Source of the DNA: Lysobacter enzymogenes | GTDB taxonomy: Bacteria > Pseudomonadota > Gammaproteobacteria > Xanthomonadales > Xanthomonadaceae | Direction: 5' to 3' | Assembly: GCF_023617245.1 (NCBI RefSeq) | Contig: NZ_CP067396.1 | Coordinates: forward strand, 4,858,501 to 4,922,500 | Length of the DNA stretch: 64,000 nucleotides | Shown here: positions 54,495-64,000 of the stretch, one piece after another | Layout of the letters: the number at the start of each line of letters is the position of its first letter | Numbering within the stretch: the stretch's first letter is position 1 | Notes under the pieces: generated by a model | Seen by the model: only the letters and a program-made list of their open reading frames with translations | Database searches by the model: none | Told to the model about the DNA's origin: nothing | Program-made: the position numbers and the translations under genes

Positions 54495-54833
54495 GTTTCC
54501 GCGGCGGCCGCTGTCGGCCGCGGATCGGATCGCGCCCGGCCGCCTGCGGCCGGGCTGACGATCGGGTTTCATCGCTCGCGGCCGGATGGCCGGTGTGGTT
54601 TCGCCGCCCTACGCCGGACAAACGGGCGCGTTGCGCCGCTCGTCGAGGCGGCGTCGATAGAACGCCTCCCGCCGGCTGCACGACCCGCTCCGTTCGTCGC
54701 TTCCGAACGGACACCCGGTTCCCTCCGGCCCCCTGCGGCCGGACAATGCGCGCGCCCGCCGTCTCCGGCCGGCGCGTTCCAGTCGCGGCAACGGACGCCG
54801 CGCCCCCAACCCGGGCGGCTCGCCCACATCATC
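54495..54833. other. Gap after rpiA; hairpins, no gene seen
   Basis: CCCGGCCGC pairs with GCGGCCGGG at 54535-54554, and CCGCGG with GCCGCGG-type sequence at 54499-54513; both are terminator-like for rpiA without T-tracts. The rest is GC-rich with short direct repeats of CGGCCGGA-like sequence and no supportable gene. Confidence 0.5.
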
Positions 54834-55904
54834 ATGAGTACCGACCACTCGCCTTACGGCGCTGTCTTCAATCATCAGCTCTGGGACCTGTCCTCGCTGA
54901 TCCTCAACACCCGCCTCGCCGCCGCGCTCGACCGCGGCGTCGCCCGCTACCCGATCCACCGCTCGCTGCGCCTGGCCGCGCGCACCCACGTCGACGCCAT
55001 GTTCGACGACCTCGCGACCCAGCTCGGCCTGAGCGCGCACCGCCCCAGCGGCCGCAACCTGCTGCTCGACGGCGAAGGCGTGTTCGTCGATGCCCGCGCC
55101 GGCAGCAAGGCCGACTATTGTTCGTTCTATTTCGGCATCTGGGCCGACTCGGTCGAACGCGCCGAAGCGGTCCTGCAAGCCGTGCAGGCGCGCATCGAAC
55201 CGGTGCGGATCCGCGAGCCGATGTTCTCCATCGACTGGAACTTCCTCAGCGGCAACGGCGAATTGCAAAGCGCCAGCATCGAAGAGCTCGCCGACGACGT
55301 GCTGCTCGACGAGGCCTACCCCGAAATCGGCGACGTCGCCGGCTTCATCGACCGCTACCTGCGCGCCAAGGAAACCGTGCTGGTGCTGCAGGGCCGGCCC
55401 GGCACCGGCAAGACCCGGTTGATCCGCGCCATCCTCGGCGAGATCTCGCGCCGCAACGAAGGCAGCGCGCAGGCGCTGTACACCGGCGACAAGAAAGCGC
55501 TGGAGTGCGACGAGATCTACGTCAAGTTCATCACCGGCGACGACCACGCCTTCGTCGTCGAGGACGCCGACCACCTGCTGCGCCCGCGCGCCGAAGGCAA
55601 CGAGCACCTGCACCGCTTCCTCGCCATCGCCGACGGCGTGGTGCGCGCGCAGGGCCGCAAGATCGTCTTCTCGACCAACCTGCCGAATGTCGGCGACCTC
55701 GACGATGCGCTGGTGCGGCCAGGCCGTTGCTTCGCCCACGTCGACGTGCGCGAACTGCGGCTCGACGAAGCCGCGGTGCTGATCCGGCGCCTGGCCGGCG
55801 AACGCGGCCTGGACGCCGACGCCGCCATCGCCGCGATCGCCGGCAGCGGCAATCGCAGCCACTCGCTCGCTGCGATCTATCAGGCCGTCGACCGACTGAA
55901 GTGA
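54834..55904 (+). CDS. AAA-family ATPase
   Basis: This 356-residue cytoplasmic ATPase has a ~150-residue N-terminal domain I do not recognise (FYFGIWADSVERAEAVLQAV; FSIDWNFLSGNGELQSASIE), followed by an AAA module. Walker A is LQGRPGTGKTRLIRA, Walker B is AFVVEDADHLL, sensor 1 is KIVFSTNLPN, and the arginine-finger region is DALVRPGRCFAHVDV. The overall plan resembles stand-alone AAA proteins of the DUF5925 type. No partner gene (protease, nuclease) is adjacent, so the substrate is unknown. The gene appears intact and monocistronic. Confidence 0.8.
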   Translation: MSTDHSPYGAVFNHQLWDLSSLILNTRLAAALDRGVARYPIHRSLRLAARTHVDAMFDDLATQLGLSAHRPSGRNLLLDGEGVFVDARAGSKADYCSFYFGIWADSVERAEAVLQAVQARIEPVRIREPMFSIDWNFLSGNGELQSASIEELADDVLLDEAYPEIGDVAGFIDRYLRAKETVLVLQGRPGTGKTRLIRAILGEISRRNEGSAQALYTGDKKALECDEIYVKFITGDDHAFVVEDADHLLRPRAEGNEHLHRFLAIADGVVRAQGRKIVFSTNLPNVGDLDDALVRPGRCFAHVDVRELRLDEAAVLIRRLAGERGLDADAAIAAIAGSGNRSHSLAAIYQAVDRLK

Positions 55905-55964
55905 GCCCCTCGCGGGCGGCCCAGCGCGGCCGCCCGCCTCTGGCTTGACCGCGATTTCCTGCGT

Positions 55965-56040
55965 GTAGGAGCGGCGCAAGCCGCGACCGCGAAGCCGCAC
56001 ATACGACGCAAGCGCGATGTCGCGGTCGCGTCTGGCACCG
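55965..56040. repeat. Family B inverted repeat, right half decayed
   Basis: TGTAGGAGCGGCGCAAGCCG is followed by a spacer CACATACGACGCAAGC and GTCGCGGTCGCGTCTGGCAC, a truncated partner. The spacer matches that at 57862, so the middle of this element is conserved too. No gene is seen in 55905-56204. Confidence 0.8.
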
Positions 56041-56204
56041 TACCCAACGCCGCGCCATTCATCCACCGCGGTACAACCCGCAACCCGTTGAAATGGAAAC
56101 GAATCTCGTCACCTGAGACTGAAGCTGCGGAAGATGAACAACCGCCGCGCTGCGCCATCCGCCGCACAGCGCGATACTGACGTCCCCAGCATGGCCCCGC
56201 CGCC

Positions 56205-57782
56205 GTGACCCTGCGTTGCCTGTTCGTCGACTTCAATTCCTACTTCGCCTCGGTCGAGCAGTTCGACCGCGAGGAGTTGCGCGGGCGCCCGGTCGGCGTG
56301 GTACCGGTGATGGCGGCCACCACTTGCTGCATCGCCGCCAGCCGCGAGGCCAAGGTCCACGGCGTCAAGACCGGCACGCCGGTGCGCGAGGCGCTGGAGC
56401 GCTGTCCCGACATCGTCCTGGTGCAGGCGCGGCCGGCGCGCTACGTCGAGCTGCACCATCGCCTGATCGCCGCGATCCAGGACTGCATCCCCATCGACGG
56501 CAAGCCGCTGTCGATCGACGAAGTCGCCTGCCGCCTGATCGGCCGCGAACGCGAGCGCGACAACGCCGTGGCGATCGCGCGCAGGATCAAGCGCACGCTG
56601 ATCGAGCGCGGGCTGGACCCGATCCGCTGTTCGGTCGGCATCGCGCCGAACACCTTCCTGGCCAAGACCGCGTCCGACCTCGACAAGGTCGACGGCCTCA
56701 CCGTGATCGAATCGACCGACCTGCCGCAGGCGCTGCATGGACTGCAGTTGCAGGACCTGTGCGGCATCGGCCCGTCGATGCTGCAGCGGCTCAACGGCGC
56801 CGGCATCGACACCGTCGCCCAGCTCACCGCCGCGCCGCGCGAACGGCTCAAGGCGATCTGGGGCGGTATCGAGGGCGAACGCTTCTGGGCGCAGTTGCGC
56901 GGCATCGAACCGCCGACGCGGCAACGCGCCGCGGTCGCCTCGGTCGGCCACTCGCACGTGCTCGACCCGCAGATGCGCAGCGCCGAGGGCATGCGCTCGG
57001 TGCTGTTCAAGCTGCTGGCGAAAGCGGCGATGCGGTTGCGCCAGGAGGGCTGCAAGGCGCGCGGGCTGAGCCTGCACGTGCGCTTCGTCGGCCGCGAACA
57101 GCGCTACAGCCGCGACCTGTCGTTCGCGCCGCTGGACGACTCGCCGACCTTGCTCAAGCTCATGGCCGATGCGCTGGAACCGCTGCTGCGCGCCGCCGCC
57201 CGCGGGCGCTGGCGGGTGGAACGGTTCCCGCCGCTGTCGGTGGCGGTGTCGCTGATCGACCTGCTGCCCAATGCCGGCGACAGCGCCGCGCTGTTTCCCG
57301 AACGCGAGCGCAACCATGCGCTCACCCGCGTGCTCGACCAGGTCAACCGGCGCTACGGCAACAACCGCCTGTACTTCGGCGCGATGCAGGACGCGCTGGC
57401 GCAGGGCGCCGCGCCGATGCGCATCCCGTTCCAGCACATTCCCGACGAAGCCAGCGAAGCCGACCTCGGCGCCGCCGCCCTGGTCGCCGATCCGAGCCTG
57501 GACGAGCTCTGGCTGCAGCGCGAGCGCCAGTTCAAGGCGATGGCCGAAACGCGCACCGGCAGGAACGCGAACGCAGCGCCGCGCGGCCGGCGGCGCCGGC
57601 GCCGGCGCACCAGCCTTCCGGCGTCGGCGGTTGGGTGCGCAAGCGCCAGGGCTCGCCCGACGATGGCGGCCGCGGTACTACCGGCTCCTTGTTCTGACGA
57701 GCCGCTTGTTCTGACGGGCCGCTGGTTCCGATGGACTGGTTGCTCCGATGGGCTCCGCGTTCTGACACGCTCGCCGCTCTGA
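56205..57782 (+). CDS. Y-family DNA polymerase (DinB/UmuC type)
   Basis: This 525-residue translesion polymerase has palm residues FVDFNSYFASVEQ (first Asp) and LSIDEVACRL (Asp-Glu), a little-finger region SVGHSHVLDPQMRSAEGMRS, and a helix-hairpin-helix LQLQDLCGIGPSMLQRLNGA. It is longer than DinB (about 350) and lies alone rather than in an imuA-imuB-dnaE2 cassette. The GTG at 56205 is used because the family start TLRCLFVDFNSYF follows immediately. The last ~40 codons run through a degenerate 17-bp tandem array, so the tail (...CSDEPLVLTGRWFRWTGC...) is repeat-derived and probably unconserved. No LexA-type site was identified. Confidence 0.88.
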   Translation: MTLRCLFVDFNSYFASVEQFDREELRGRPVGVVPVMAATTCCIAASREAKVHGVKTGTPVREALERCPDIVLVQARPARYVELHHRLIAAIQDCIPIDGKPLSIDEVACRLIGRERERDNAVAIARRIKRTLIERGLDPIRCSVGIAPNTFLAKTASDLDKVDGLTVIESTDLPQALHGLQLQDLCGIGPSMLQRLNGAGIDTVAQLTAAPRERLKAIWGGIEGERFWAQLRGIEPPTRQRAAVASVGHSHVLDPQMRSAEGMRSVLFKLLAKAAMRLRQEGCKARGLSLHVRFVGREQRYSRDLSFAPLDDSPTLLKLMADALEPLLRAAARGRWRVERFPPLSVAVSLIDLLPNAGDSAALFPERERNHALTRVLDQVNRRYGNNRLYFGAMQDALAQGAAPMRIPFQHIPDEASEADLGAAALVADPSLDELWLQRERQFKAMAETRTGRNANAAPRGRRRRRRRTSLPASAVGCASARARPTMAAAVLPAPCSDEPLVLTGRWFRWTGCSDGLRVLTRSPL

Positions 57783-57858
57783 CGGACTCCGCGCCCTGAC
57801 CGATGGCTTAATTCCGCCCGAGCCTTGTTTCAACCGGCTCCAAGTTCCGACCGACGCC
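57672..57858 (+). repeat. Degenerate 17-bp tandem array at a gene 3' end
   Basis: Eleven consecutive 17-bp units, without indels, run from 57672. Examples are TTGTTCTGACGAGCCGC, TTGTTCTGACGGGCCGC, TTGCTCCGATGGGCTCC, CCGCTCTGACGGACTCC and TTGTTTCAACCGGCTCC. The array covers the last ~37 codons of the polymerase gene and continues 76 bases past its stop, up to the family B repeat. Because 17 is not a multiple of 3, it is not a protein-level repeat. Confidence 0.8.
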
Positions 57859-57861
57859 CTC

Positions 57862-57943
57862 CTGTAGGAGCGGCGCAAGCCGCGACCGCGACCTCGCACA
57901 TACGACGCAAGCCGGAGGCCGCGCTCGCGGCTCGCCTCGCTCA
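57862..57943. repeat. Family B inverted repeat pair
   Basis: TGTAGGAGCGGCGCAAGCCG, spacer GCACATACGACGCAAGC, then GCGCTCGCGGCTCGCCTCGC. The right half has lost the terminal CTACA and ends in CTCAAAAC, adjoining the ABC gene terminator. Confidence 0.8.
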
Positions 57944-57981
57944 AAACAAAAAGCCCTCCTCTCACAAGGGGAGGAGGGCTT
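57944..57981 (-). terminator. Terminator of the ABC transporter gene
   Basis: The 11-bp stem AAGCCCTCCTC / GAGGAGGGCTT is followed on the minus strand by TTTTTGTTTT, 44 bases past the ABC stop. Confidence 0.9.
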
Positions 57982-58024
57982 GCAATCGATCGGCGCGCCC
58001 ACTCCGCGCTGGCGCGGTGGAGGC

Positions 58025-59863
58025 TTACGCCTCCACCCCCACGAACCCGCCGGTCTGCCGCTTCCACAGTCGCGCATACAGTCCGTCGCGCGCGATCAGC
58101 TGCTCGTGCGTCCCGGTCTCGATGATGCGGCCTTTGTCCATCACCACCAGCCGATCCATGCGCGCGATGGTCGAGAGCCGATGCGCGATCGCGATCACCG
58201 TCTTGCCGGCCATCAGCGTTTCCAGGCTTTCCTGGATCGCCGCCTCGGCCTCCGAGTCCAGCGCCGAGGTCGCCTCGTCGAGGATCAGGATCGGCGCGTT
58301 CTTCAACAGCACCCGCGCGATCGCCACGCGCTGGCGCTGGCCACCCGACAGTTTCACCCCGCGCTCGCCCACCAGGGCCTCGTAGCCCACGCGGCCCTCG
58401 CCGTCGACCAGTTCCGGAATGAACTCATCCGCACGCGCCTTGCGCACCGCCTCGAGCATCTCCTCGTCGCTCGCGCCCGGTCGCCCGTACAGCAGGTTGT
58501 CGCGGATCGAACGGTGCAACAGCGAGGTGTCCTGAGTGACCACGCCGATCTGCGAACGCAGGCTTTCCTGAGTGACGCCGGCGATGTCCTGGCCGTCGAC
58601 CGCGATGCGGCCGCCCTCCAGGTCGTACAGGCGCAGCAGGATGTTCATCAACGTCGACTTGCCCGCGCCCGACGGACCGACCAGGCCGATCTTTTCGCCC
58701 GGCTTGACCTGCAAGTCGAGGTCGGCGATCAGGCCGGCGTCCTTGCCGTAGTGGAAGTGCACGTTCTCGAAGCGCACCTCGCCCTGGGTCACCTGCAGCG
58801 GCTTGGCGCCGTCTCGATCGACCACGGTCAACGGCTTGGAGATCGTCTCGATGCCGTCCTGCACCGTGCCGATGTCCTCGAAGATGCCGTTCACGGTCCA
58901 CATGATCCAGCCCGACATGTTGTGGATGCGGATCACCAGGCCGGTGGCCAGCGCGATCGCGCCGACCGTGATCGAGCCCTTGTGCCACAGCCACAGCGCG
59001 AGGCCGGTGGTGCCGACGATCAACAAGCCGTTGAGGGTGGTGATGCTGACGCCCATCAACGTGGTCATGCGGGTCATGTCGCGCGAGCGCTGGGTCTGCT
59101 CGACCATCGCTTCGGCCACGTATTCCTCCTCGCGCCGCGAGTGCGCGAACAGCTTCAGCGTGGCGATATTGGTGTAGCCGTCGACGATGCGCCCCATCAG
59201 CTTGGAACGCGCGTCCGAGGCCCGCCACGAACGCAGCTTCACCCGCGGCACGAAGTAGCGCATCAAACCGATGAACAACACGATCCACACCGCCAGCGGC
59301 GCCACCAGCCAGACGTCGGCCTGGGCGAACAGGTAGATCGCCGACGCCGAGTACACGACCACGTACCAGATCGCATCGAAGGCCTGGGTGGTGGATTCGC
59401 GCAGCGACGGACCGGTCTGCATGATCCGGTTGGCGACGCGGCCCGCGAAGTCGTTCTGGAAGAAACTCAGGCTCTGCCGCAGCATGTAGCGATGGGTTTG
59501 CCAGCGCACCAGATTGGTCATGTTCGGATGCACGGTCTGGTTGAGCAACAGGTCGTGCAGGCCCAGGCAGACCGGCCGCGCGACCAGCATCACCAGCGCC
59601 ATCCACAGCAGCTCGTCGCCGTGGCGGGCGAACAGCTCCGGAGCCGGCGTGGTGTTGACCAGGTCGACCACTTTGCCGAGGTAGTCGAACATCACCACCT
59701 CGACGATGGCGACGAAGAAACCGACTACGGTCAGGATCACGAAGATCGGCCAGGCCTGACGGATGAAGTGCCAATAAAACCCCGCGACCGAACGCGGCGG
59801 CATCTGCGCCGGCGCTGGACGGAACGGGTCGATCAACGATTCGAACCAACGAAAAATCATCAT
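58025..59863 (-). CDS. ABC transporter, fused permease and ATPase (exporter type)
   Basis: This 612-residue half-transporter of the MsbA/multidrug exporter type would function as a homodimer. The N-terminal ~330 residues hold about six membrane helices (WPIFVILTVVGFFVAIVEVV; LLWMALVMLVARPVCLGL; APLAVWIVLFIGLMRYFV). The ATPase domain has Walker A VGPSGAGKSTL, signature KLSGGQRQRVAIA, Walker B ILILDEATSALD and a switch His (AIAHRLSTI). All motifs are intact. The substrate cannot be inferred. A 12-codon micro-ORF with a strong ribosome binding site lies 296 bases upstream on the same strand. Confidence 0.94.
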   Translation of the reverse strand: MMIFRWFESLIDPFRPAPAQMPPRSVAGFYWHFIRQAWPIFVILTVVGFFVAIVEVVMFDYLGKVVDLVNTTPAPELFARHGDELLWMALVMLVARPVCLGLHDLLLNQTVHPNMTNLVRWQTHRYMLRQSLSFFQNDFAGRVANRIMQTGPSLRESTTQAFDAIWYVVVYSASAIYLFAQADVWLVAPLAVWIVLFIGLMRYFVPRVKLRSWRASDARSKLMGRIVDGYTNIATLKLFAHSRREEEYVAEAMVEQTQRSRDMTRMTTLMGVSITTLNGLLIVGTTGLALWLWHKGSITVGAIALATGLVIRIHNMSGWIMWTVNGIFEDIGTVQDGIETISKPLTVVDRDGAKPLQVTQGEVRFENVHFHYGKDAGLIADLDLQVKPGEKIGLVGPSGAGKSTLMNILLRLYDLEGGRIAVDGQDIAGVTQESLRSQIGVVTQDTSLLHRSIRDNLLYGRPGASDEEMLEAVRKARADEFIPELVDGEGRVGYEALVGERGVKLSGGQRQRVAIARVLLKNAPILILDEATSALDSEAEAAIQESLETLMAGKTVIAIAHRLSTIARMDRLVVMDKGRIIETGTHEQLIARDGLYARLWKRQTGGFVGVEA

Positions 59864-60158
59864 GGCGTTGTGCCTTGTTTGAGCGTGTCCATGCGAGGCG
59901 TGGCCGATCGGGCGCGGCCTGCGCTGGAACTGGAACGACTCCCGCCGCAGCGCCGATCCCGCGACGCGCCGGAACCGGCGCGGACGCGCGACGCATGCGA
60001 GCGAACAGGCGCCCGATGGGCGCCGGACGAGTAACGGGAGTGGGAGGCGGACGTGCGCGAGCGATCCAGGGCCACAGCGGCCTGGAACGAACAGCGGTCA
60101 GCCAAACGCAGCCCGGCGCGGATCCGAAACGAGCGGATCCCGGGCTGGGTACACCGAC

Positions 60159-60197
60159 TTAACGGTGACGGACCTTGCCGGTGATTGTGAACTTCAT
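60159..60197 (-). CDS. 12-residue micro-ORF with strong ribosome binding site
   Basis: ATG to TAA encodes MKFTITGKVRHR. AAAGGAGAGG (60204-60213) lies 6 bases before the ATG, one of the best Shine-Dalgarno matches in the window. The peptide has Lys/Arg residues and a short hydrophobic strand. It lies upstream of, and on the same strand as, the ABC transporter gene and downstream of the rrn operon. It could be a regulatory leader or a true microprotein. The 59864-60158 stretch between it and the ABC gene has no other gene. Confidence 0.5.
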   Translation of the reverse strand: MKFTITGKVRHR

Positions 60198-60518
60198 CTT
60201 TCGCCTCTCCTTTCGACGGAGCCGATCCCGGAGCGTCATCGCGCGGCGGGCGTCGGCGGCGCGGCCAAGCCCCGTCGGGGGCGATATGGCCGGCAAACTG
60301 CGACCGGCGCGATGCCGGTGACCTGCAGCCCGGCGAGTTTAACCGCAGTCGGCGGCCCGAGTGTGCAGCACGGCTGAATGTCCGCGTTTCTTTTTGTAGC
60401 GATCGAGCGCTTGCGGTAGCAGTCGACGTGCGACGCGGTCTACGGCCCCGTGGCCCGATACAGGCGCGTGCGCTGCAGAAACTCTCGGGGCGCAGCCGTC
60501 GATGATGTTTTCGTGGTG

Positions 60519-60556
60519 CAAAAGAAGAAGGCCGGATCCTTGGGATCCGGCCTTCT
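60519..60556 (-). terminator. Terminator of the rRNA operon
   Basis: The 14-bp stem AGAAGGCCGGATCC / GGATCCGGCCTTCT lies 11 bases past the 5S gene and is followed on the minus strand by TTCTTTTG. The 60198-60518 stretch beyond it has no recognisable gene. Confidence 0.9.
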
Positions 60557-60566
60557 GGGAAAAGCC

Positions 60567-60680
60567 CCTGGCGATGACCTACTCTTGCATGGCTTAAGCC
60601 ACACTACCATCGGCGCATGTGCGTTTCACTTCCGAGTTCGGGATGGGATCGGGTGGTTCCACACAGCTATTATCACCAGG
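60567..60680 (-). rRNA. rrf: 5S ribosomal RNA
   Basis: The minus-strand sequence starts CCTGGTGATAATAGCTGTGT and contains the universal CCGAACTCGGAAGTGAAAC and GATGGTAGTGTGG segments; it closes with GTCATCGCCAGG pairing to the 5' end. The length of about 114 nt is normal. It is the last gene of the operon, 170 bases after 23S. Confidence 0.95.
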
Positions 60681-60848
60681 GAGAGGGTGGAGGGTCGCAG
60701 GTCTCGATGGATTGAGTTGCGCTCACGCTCACGTGGGTTTGCTTTCAACGGAATGGTACCCGTTGTCGGCGAATAGATTGGAATGTAGCGAGTCAGTGTT
60801 GGATTGGAGTGTCGACGCGTCGTCGAGTCCAAGGCCACTTGAGGTTAT

Positions 60849-63712
<2,864 letters not shown>

Positions 63713-63720
63713 ATATAACC

Positions 63721-63962
63721 CCAAGTCGCCTCGGAGCCATAGGGTTCGGGGGTACAACGCCCGAACTCGAATATAACGACTCAATTAATAAAGTGTCTCT
63801 CGACACTCGCCTTAGCCTCTACGACACGTCTGGACATTCCGTCTCAAAACGCTCGCTACATTCCAGTTTTTCAAAGAACGCACCGCAGGCCTCAACGCCT
63901 TCGATGCTTCAAATCTTTATGTGTGTGCGCAATTCAGAGTTTTACCGCTCATTCCGTCAGGG
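63721..63962 (-). other. tRNA-Ile to 23S spacer
   Basis: This internal transcribed spacer contains a boxA-like GTTCTTTGAAAAACTG (near 63863-63880, minus strand) and the stalk sequence GGAATGTAGCGAG. No gene is present. Confidence 0.7.
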
Positions 63963-64000
63963 TGGTGGGTCTGGGAGGACTCGAACCACCGGCCTCACCC
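63963..64000 (-). tRNA. tRNA-Ile (GAT), 3' part
   Basis: Read on the minus strand, the T-arm GGTGGTTCGAGTCCTCCCAG, acceptor CAGACCC, discriminator A and encoded CCA are visible. The T-arm and acceptor are those of the isoleucine tRNA found between 16S and 23S; the anticodon lies outside the window. Confidence 0.85.

Noticed and set aside
54834..59863. Prophage or defence island (AAA ATPase, polymerase, ABC transporter)
   Set aside because: No integrase, structural, nuclease or restriction genes are present; codon usage looks like the rest of the window.

Overview
The window is chromosomal DNA of very high G+C content from a gammaproteobacterium, most likely a Lysobacter or close Xanthomonadaceae relative. 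The basis is the conserved gene order (yicC-gmk-rpoZ-spoT-ridA; UPF0149/pepP next to zapA-ssrS-fau), the rRNA operon layout (tRNA-Ile, 23S, 5S) and two families of dispersed palindromic repeats (GTGGGAGGG...CTTCAG and TGTAGGAGCGG...). The genus is inference, since no search was run.

Layout. 1-4.2 kb: 3' part of a class A penicillin-binding protein and two hypothetical genes. 4.2-11.9 kb, mostly minus strand: citrate synthase, type B ribosomal protein L31, nucleoside hydrolase with a DUF4166 gene, a short RTX protein, recG and a small membrane protein. 12-18.3 kb: an operon of beta-helix lipoprotein, diheme cytochrome lipoprotein and TonB-dependent receptor, divergent from an AraC-type regulator. 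18.4-19.9 kb: an IS30-family element lying between two inverted arms. 20.2-28.4 kb: ridA, spoT, rpoZ, gmk and yicC (minus), then rph, a VOC protein, rdgB and a membrane protein (plus). 28.5-36.7 kb: hemW, DUF1631 and PilZ genes, pepQ, an NTF2-like protein, and a divergent SDR/LysR pair. 36.9-38.8 kb: pepP and UPF0149. 39-43.6 kb: a very large propeller-PAS-GGDEF-EAL signalling protein. 44-51.1 kb: a metal-responsive biosynthetic cluster (below). 51.4-54.5 kb: TIGR02449, zapA, 6S RNA, fau, EVE protein and rpiA. 54.8-59.9 kb: an AAA ATPase, a Y-family polymerase and an ABC transporter. 60.1-64 kb: a 12-codon micro-ORF, then 5S, 23S and partial tRNA-Ile on the minus strand.

The most notable system is at 44.0-51.1 kb. 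A CueR-like MerR regulator fused to a YHS metal-binding domain is followed by two heme-oxygenase-like (HDO) iron enzymes, two aspartase/fumarase-superfamily lyases and one SAM methyltransferase. This is the complete enzyme inventory of fluopsin C biosynthesis (flcA-E), the copper-thiohydroxamate antibiotic pathway of Pseudomonas aeruginosa, in an order matching the P. aeruginosa operon as I recall it. The cluster and the neighbouring signalling gene separate UPF0149 from TIGR02449/zapA, which are usually adjacent, so this looks like an accessory insertion.

Other signals worth attention are palindromes with a base that covaries across their arms, short-unit degenerate tandem arrays at the 3' ends of hemW (15 bp) and the Y-family polymerase gene (17 bp), the IS30 element at the centre of an inverted repeat, and the micro-ORF with a strong ribosome binding site.
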